From the NCBI GenBank assembly GCA_963930645.1, contig OZ005655.1, positions 134,109,626 through 134,173,625 of the forward strand: 64,000 bases of DNA, written 5' to 3'. The stretch comes from Salticus scenicus. Lineage: Eukaryota > Arthropoda > Arachnida > Araneae > Salticidae. The position numbers and the translations under genes are program-made. Below the pieces are notes generated by a model, which saw only the letters and a list, made by a program, of their open reading frames with translations, ran no database searches and was not told the DNA's origin. Below, piece by piece: positions 58,844-64,000 of this stretch (positions are counted from its first letter, which is position 1; each line of letters starts with the position of its first letter).

Positions 58844-59195
58844 AGGCACACAAATAAAAATACTTTACCATTGTGATTTATGGACTCTAATTATTTAAAA
58901 TTCGATAGCGTTAAAATGGCTCATCCGATTGATCCGAAAATTTATGTGCATGTTATAGGTAACCATCGCATGAACATCATAGATTTTGGTGAGTCTAGCA
59001 CTTAAAAATTTCACAGGGACACAACGAAAATTTATCATTACGATCTATGGGTCAAATTATTTGAAATGCAATAGTAATAAATTTGGAATCATGAAGAAAA
59101 GTTCTCATACACCCTATTGTAGCTTTCTCTTTTGTTTATTTAACGATTTCTCTTTAAATTATTTATGCAATCGTAAATACTAAAGTTTGAAAAGT
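58084..59195 (-). mobile_element. TIR element with tandem units (copy 2, inverted)
   Basis: Starts ACTTTCCGAACACTATAGTG at 58084, the exact complement of the right end of 881-2031. About five diverged units follow, each with the complement of the AAGAATT.TTTCTTTGTGTCC block (near 58345, 58520, 58650, 58850, 59025). The far end, GTTTGAAAAGTCAAATGGAG, corresponds to the left end of copy 1 with substitutions. Poly-T at 58807-58837. No transposase. Confidence 0.6.
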
Positions 59196-59694
59196 CAAAT
59201 GGAGTCGCTCCAGATTTTTTTTATTTTATATTTTGAGATGTGTACTTATTTGTTCACTTTGATAAGATAAAATTTCATTTGAAATACTATTTAAAAGATG
59301 CTTCTTTTGCTTCTACCTTTTGAGAACTCCCTTCGTGCTGTCCCTTTCAACCCTTTTTAAACGGTATATTCAAGTGCGGGTTTCATTACGCTATTTAAGT
59401 GCTCGATTTTGAACGACTATCATTTCTATCATACATAGTCGAAATGGAAGGTTGAGGTTATTAAATTTCAAAATATCTTTATGTATTTTTTATGTATATA
59501 TATATTTTTTTTTTCAGAAAATTAGATTAATATATCTACAATGTATATTATAACTATGGAGTTTATTTGTGCAGTATATATGATAGTATGCATAAAATGT
59601 ATTTTTATGCTGTGTTATGTGTGTTTCATAATGTGCTAAATTTAAGCAAGTTATGTACATTTTTTTTATATCCAATATATAAGGCTATACAACA
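59196..59694. other. AT-rich intergenic DNA
   Basis: Nothing recognised. Confidence 0.45.
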
Positions 59695-59698
59695 TTAA

Positions 59699-60233
59699 GG
59701 GGACTCTCTACTTATCGTATCCGAAAGCCGAAGTCAATGTTATTCTATGCGGAATTTTGACCCGTAATAACGTATCAATTAATACATATTTTTAAATTCC
59801 ATTTTCTTAATCATAAATTTCACAAATATTAAGTAATTTTTTGCTTTCTAAAATGTGATTTTTTTTTAACCTTTAAAACTTCATCTATAAGCTCAAAAAC
59901 ACAAAATTTCACATTGTAAGAATTCGCATTTTCTAACCTCAAAATGAAGTATTTTTTATTTTATTTTTTTTTAAATTATTAAGATTTCATCTTTAAGCTC
60001 AAAGATACAAAATTTCACATTGTAAGAATTCGCATTTTCCGACATCACAATGAAGTATTAAAAATTTTAAAAATCTATTTTTAGAAACCGATAAATTGTT
60101 TTACAATTGTGAATTTTCTCAATAAGAAAACGGAATTTAAAAATATGTATCAGTTAAAGAGTGATAATGGGGCAAAATTCTCCATAGAATAACAATGACT
60201 TTGGCTTCCAGGAACGATAAGTAGAGAGTCCTC
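59699..60233 (+). mobile_element. PiggyBac-type MITE, TSD TTAA
   Basis: Ends GGGGACTCTCTACTTATCG and CGATAAGTAGAGAGTCCTC are inverted repeats that continue for about 100 bp. TTAA flanks both ends (59695-59698, 60234-60237). Inside are two direct copies of a ~100-bp unit containing TTTCACATTGTAAGAATTCG. No transposase. Confidence 0.75.
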
Positions 60234-60237
60234 TTAA

Positions 60238-60977
60238 GTGAAATATATTTTTTTTCGCAGATTATAGCAGTGCTTTACTAAAGTCCAGGAAAATATATTA
60301 GGAATGTTAGTTACTTTTTAGAACTTACTATCTTTGTACCCAAAAAAAGTCATTTTTAAGTCAAATTGTCAATGTTGGATTTTTATTATTATTATCATTA
60401 TTATTATTATATATTATGTTATTTAAGGTCTTAATTCTGAATTTTTTTATCTTTTAGTGTGTATGTGTGTGTATATAACTATTATGAACATAACCTAAAG
60501 TAAATATTTGCAGATATTAAAATTTGGTGAATTCGCCACACTAAATTTATCAAAACTGATAAAAAATTTTATGGAGTGGTGCGACTGAAAATTGTCTGAT
60601 TAAACTGAATATAGTTGTAGCCTATTTTTAAAATGTACTAGTATAAAACGGGGTGCAAAGGAGGTGGTAGCTTGCCTCATACAAAAGTATGCGTCATATA
60701 TAGAAACTGTTTATACAATTACAGAGATGACAATATTTTAATTTATTCTGAAGCATTTTTAGCCCCGCCTTTAATCCATACCACTAATTATTTAAGAGTA
60801 TTTTTTTCTTATTTTATCGTAGTTATATATTTGGGGAAATTATTGTATAAATAAAGTGGTGCGAAATAAAGGCGGAGCTAAAACGATACGGAATATGTTA
60901 ACAACTATGCAATTATTTTAAAATATTGTTACACTTCTTAATGTGTATTGTTTCTTTATATTATTCAAATAACAGTT
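60238..60977. other. AT-rich intergenic DNA
   Basis: (ATT)n near 60380-60410. A pair of similar phrases, AAAATTTTATGGAGTGGTGCGAC and TAAAGTGGTGCGAAATAAAGG, flank 60560-60880. No gene. Confidence 0.4.
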
Positions 60978-61275
60978 CCCCAAGCAGCACCGAAACGTTC
61001 TCTAAACGTTCAAAAATTGTTCTGCAAACACGTTCTAAGAACGTTCACTTTGAGCGTGTTATAGACGTCTATCTGTCCATCTTGAAGACGTACAATAGTG
61101 CGGTTCAGAGAACGTTCAATGAACGTGTAACTATCACCATCGGGGTTATAGAAGCGTTCTGAGAACGTTCTATGTATACGGTCTCAGAACGTTCTAAACG
61201 TGTTTAGAACGTTTTCAAAACGTTTTACACATTTTCAGAACGTTCTAGAAAACGTACTGTAAACGTTCTAAAATA
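60978..61275 (+). repeat. AACGTT word array with CCCCAAG start
   Basis: About 300 bp containing roughly ten AACGTT words, many in the palindrome AGAACGTTCT. It begins CCCCAAGCAGCACCGAAACG. Architecture is like the AGCAT arrays at 16.1 and 35.6 kb (CCCAAG-type start, short inverted words), but the word differs. The opposite terminus is not seen. No coding capacity. Confidence 0.6.
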
Positions 61276-61352
61276 GTGTAGTTAAAAAATATATATATAT
61301 AAAGGACGTCATTATAAAAAATCACCTCTGTACGGGCGTTTAGAAGTAAAAA

Positions 61353-62121
61353 GTACATAGCTGATGACGAATAATGATACAACACATGAACAGGGATATG
61401 AATTACTTTTTTTTTTTTTTCAATTCAAATAATGTTTGAGAAATTTTAACATTCTTACTGTTCCTTTAATTTCAACGTATATGCATCCGAAATTCTATAT
61501 TCTATGACAGTTTTCCCCAAAAAGTGTCATAACGTCTCTTTTTACCTTAAAAAATTTCTTAAATTTTTGCATTTTTAAAAAATTACTTTTTTTCCCCTAA
61601 TCTGAAGATAATGAAGTTATAGTATTAATTACAAAACTTTGAATAAACAGCATAAAATGCAAGAACTCGCACCAACTGTTTCGGGTCAAAAGAAGACACA
61701 ACCCTTCATCAGGCGAACATTGTAGGCACGAGAGCTGCAAACAAGCACGTTGAGTGTGTTGAATGCGTTGCCGCTTTGTTTGTAGCAGCCGTGCTTTGTT
61801 TGTAGCAGTCGTGAGTTCTTGCATTTTATGGTGTTTATTCAAAGTTTCGTAATTAATACTATAACGTCATTATCTTCAGATTACGGGAAAAAAAGAATTT
61901 TTTTAAAAATGCAAAAATTTAAGGAATTTTTTAAGGGATAGAGACACGTTAGGACACTTTTTGGGAATTCCTGTCATAAAATATGGAATGTTTCATGCAT
62001 ATACGTTGAAATTAAAGGAATAGTAAGTATGTTAAAATTTCTCAAACATTATTTGAATAAATTAAAAGTAATTTATATCCCTGTTGTTGTGTTTTATCAT
62101 TATTCTTCATCTGCTATGTAC
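61353..62121. repeat. Large inverted repeat (arms ~310 bp, loop 144 bp)
   Basis: 61353-61668 is the imperfect complement of 61813-62121: GTACATAGCTGATGACGAAT against ATTCTTCATCTGCTATGTAC at the outer ends, and CATAAAATGCAAGAACTC against GAGTTCTTGCATTTTATG at the inner ends. The loop is GC-richer and contains a tandem duplicate of GTGCTTTGTTTGTAGCAG. A fold-back element, or the LTR-like ends of a collapsed element. Confidence 0.7.
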
Positions 62122-62639
62122 AACTAAACTCTTGAATTATTTTGCTTGTTTTAAACCTTGTGATTCCGAATGCGTCATCCTATGATTAATGTTTGTTTTT
62201 CATGGTTGTTTTCTGTTTGATTCTCTGATTTCTTGAACTAAATAATTTATTCCAACTTATTCTTCATTTTTAACTTCAATTAATTTGTTGTACGATAGGG
62301 TGCCCGCTAGAAATTTGCTATTATAGCTGCTAACGAACGAAATCGTACATTGTTGCTCAACGAGGAAAAAGGCCAACCCTGACGAGTTTTTTTTTCCCCT
62401 ACCGGTGTAAGCTTTTCCTAAAAGAAAAAAAAATGTTTAAAATGCTGTCTTAATTTTTTATTTCCTCGTTGCTTGTTTGTATCTTTTGATTTGAGTCTCA
62501 TGTGGTTTTTACGCACCGGCAAAATTATTAAAATTGCAACTAACAATATAGGAATAAATTTATGATTAGACTGAAGTTAAATGAAATAAAAATAAATAAA
62601 TAAAAAATAAATGTTTCAATAAATCACAATCAGTCTCCC

Positions 62640-62735
62640 CAGGTTGTTTAAATTTGTTGTAATTTCCTTCTCATTGTTCTATGTGGTTTCAGGGATATTA
62701 TATCTGTTGCTTGGCTTTAACTAAGATTAAGAATT
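62640..62735 (-). repeat. Repeat shared with the end of the 52.6-kb ORF
   Basis: On the minus strand TTAGTTAAAGCCAAGCAACAG aligns with ATAGTAGAAGCCAAACAACAG at the 3' end of the 52616-53146 frame, and similarity continues about 40 bp. Just beyond it (62758-62821) is a long (TA)n microsatellite. Confidence 0.5.
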
Positions 62736-62744
62736 CATTTATAC

Positions 62745-62826
<82 letters not shown>

Positions 62827-63506
62827 TACAGGGTGCAAAGCATTGTGACGAGAATACCTTTATCTCCGCAACTATTGGTCGCAAATATCAGTTACAAAAT
62901 GTTTTAAAGAATATGAGCATTTGTGGTATAACATGTTTAAATTTAAAATATCTATTTTTTTTCAAAATTAAAAAAAACTAGCTTTTTATATAGTACCAGA
63001 TCCCTATAGTCATATTTAAAAAAACTGACACTCATCCTAACAAAAAGTTTCATTTCTATTCTCCCAAAATGGAACAAGATATTTAAAGTTTGGATTTTCT
63101 AACATATTTCGGCTTTCAATAAGGGATCGGTTTAAAAATCCTATTTGGAATTTGTTTGCATTTTCCCTGGGTTTATTAAAGAATTTTTCATTGACTTTTT
63201 AATAAAGCCCGAGAAAATGTGAAATAATCCTAAATTTTGAAACTAACTATCTCAGACAATTTTGGGTGCACAAAAGTGAAACTTTTCGAGTTATATTTTT
63301 TAGGTTGGAACTCAACTTTTACTATTAGCGTCATGAAAATTGTATAAAAATTATCAGTTTTTGTGATTTTTAATAAATTGATTTTTAAATTTAAACATGT
63401 CATATAATGAATGTTTACATTTTTTTAAAATACATTTTCTTATTGGAGGACGTCTGAGACCAATTGTTGCGCAAATAAAGGCCTGCTCTCGACTTTGCAC
63501 CCTGTA
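62827..63506 (+). mobile_element. 680-bp MITE with TACAGGGTGCAAAG ends
   Basis: Left TACAGGGTGCAAAG (62827-62840) and right CTTTGCACCCTGTA (63493-63506) are perfect inverted repeats. Farther in, CTTTATCTCCGCAACTATTG pairs with CAATTGTTGCGCAAATAAAG. TA at each end fits a Tc1/mariner-type target duplication. No transposase. Confidence 0.75.
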
Positions 63507-64000
63507 TATTCTAAACATTTCTGGGTACTACTTTGTAAGTCCATGGATAGTTTATAAATATATTTGAATGCTGAAGTTCATAGAAAGGTTTAATATTCCA
63601 ACAAAAAAGAAATAATTTCGAAAATGAATGTACCAATGCACCGCTAAAATAATATATAATTGAGTTTAGAATATATTGTTAATTTATAATAATAAGACAT
63701 TGAAACGAAAAATTCAAAATTAGTTAGAAGGAAGAAATTTTAAAAATTTCCAAATACTTATATAATATTTTTCTAAAATATTTAACATACTTCATATTTT
63801 TAAATTTCAGTGCATGTGTGTATACATATTTTCAGTTTACAGCAGCAGTTTACAAAAATGATGTTTGCAGGTATTTAAATTTATTCCACATGGCAATGTA
63901 ATTGGTATTCCTTAAATGTTTAAATTTCTTTAAATTGAGTCAACGCAATTTTTACTCATTTGATGTAATTATGCTATCATGGCATATTAAATAATTAATA
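63507..64000. other. AT-rich intergenic DNA
   Basis: Nothing recognised to the end of the window. Confidence 0.45.

Noticed and set aside
61678..61712. Hammerhead-ribozyme-like core on the minus strand (CTGATGA ... GAAAC)
   Set aside because: The two conserved core pieces are in the right order. But the intervening stem pairs only as GGGT/ACCC with a mismatch next to the core, and I could not find a stem III with a cleavage triplet. Treated as coincidence unless a covariance-model search says otherwise.

Overview
This 64-kb window is AT-rich arthropod nuclear DNA, most likely arachnid (spider-type). The evidence is very low GC, many long poly-A/T and (TA)n tracts, and a dense mix of Ty3-like LTR retrotransposons, Tc1/mariner relics, pogo/Tigger and piggyBac-type MITEs, Helitron ends and tRNA-derived SINEs. 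No complete host protein-coding gene can be read. Two short stretches look like host exons (19961-20097 on the minus strand, 50574-50775 on the plus strand), but neither is identified.

Layout. 1-3.3 kb: unrecognised AT-rich DNA plus a TIR element (881-2031) filled with ~165-bp tandem units. 3.3-5.6 kb: a badly decayed minus-strand Ty3 pol (element C). 8.4-9.75 kb and 14.6-15.5 kb: two dead Tc1-like transposons. 11.7-12.4 kb: a smaller TIR element related to the 881-2031 one. 16.1-17.2 kb: an array built from AGCAT/TGCTGG words that opens with a CCCAAG terminus. 17.6-19 kb: two MITEs. 20.8-31.2 kb: element A, a nearly complete minus-strand Ty3-like retrotransposon with LTRs, primer-binding site, gag, protease, RT, RNase H and integrase. 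32-35 kb: a Helitron 3' end, a Tigger-like transposase remnant and a zinc-finger domain fragment. 35.6-36.9 kb: a second word array ending in the inverted CCCAAG terminus. 37.0-38.4 kb: a minus-strand Helitron that carries two SINE copies.

38.7-54 kb is a local duplication. One copy (U1) holds element B, a second, more decayed Ty3-like element on the plus strand (39716-49248, TSD ATAAT). The other copy (U3, 51111-54060) has the same site empty, and instead carries a GC-richer insertion with an unrecognised 176-codon ORF. 54.1-55.3 kb: three tandem tRNA-derived SINE heads. 58.1-59.2 kb: an inverted copy of the 881-2031 element. 59.7-63.5 kb: a TTAA MITE, an AACGTT word array, a large inverted repeat and a TA MITE.

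The most notable observations are: (1) elements A and B, although diverged, share the in-frame slippery heptamer T TTA AAC at the end of gag, with pol in the -1 frame; (2) both share a 7-nt spacer TATTAT(G/C) followed by a TGGTGC primer-binding site, although their LTRs look unrelated; (3) a copy of B's host flank is trapped inside B just before its 3' LTR; (4) the two word arrays may be the two ends of one 20.8-kb unit, since 20-bp perfect direct repeats lie outside both termini; (5) the GC-rich ORF insertion. I found no CRISPR array, operon or defence-type gene cluster.
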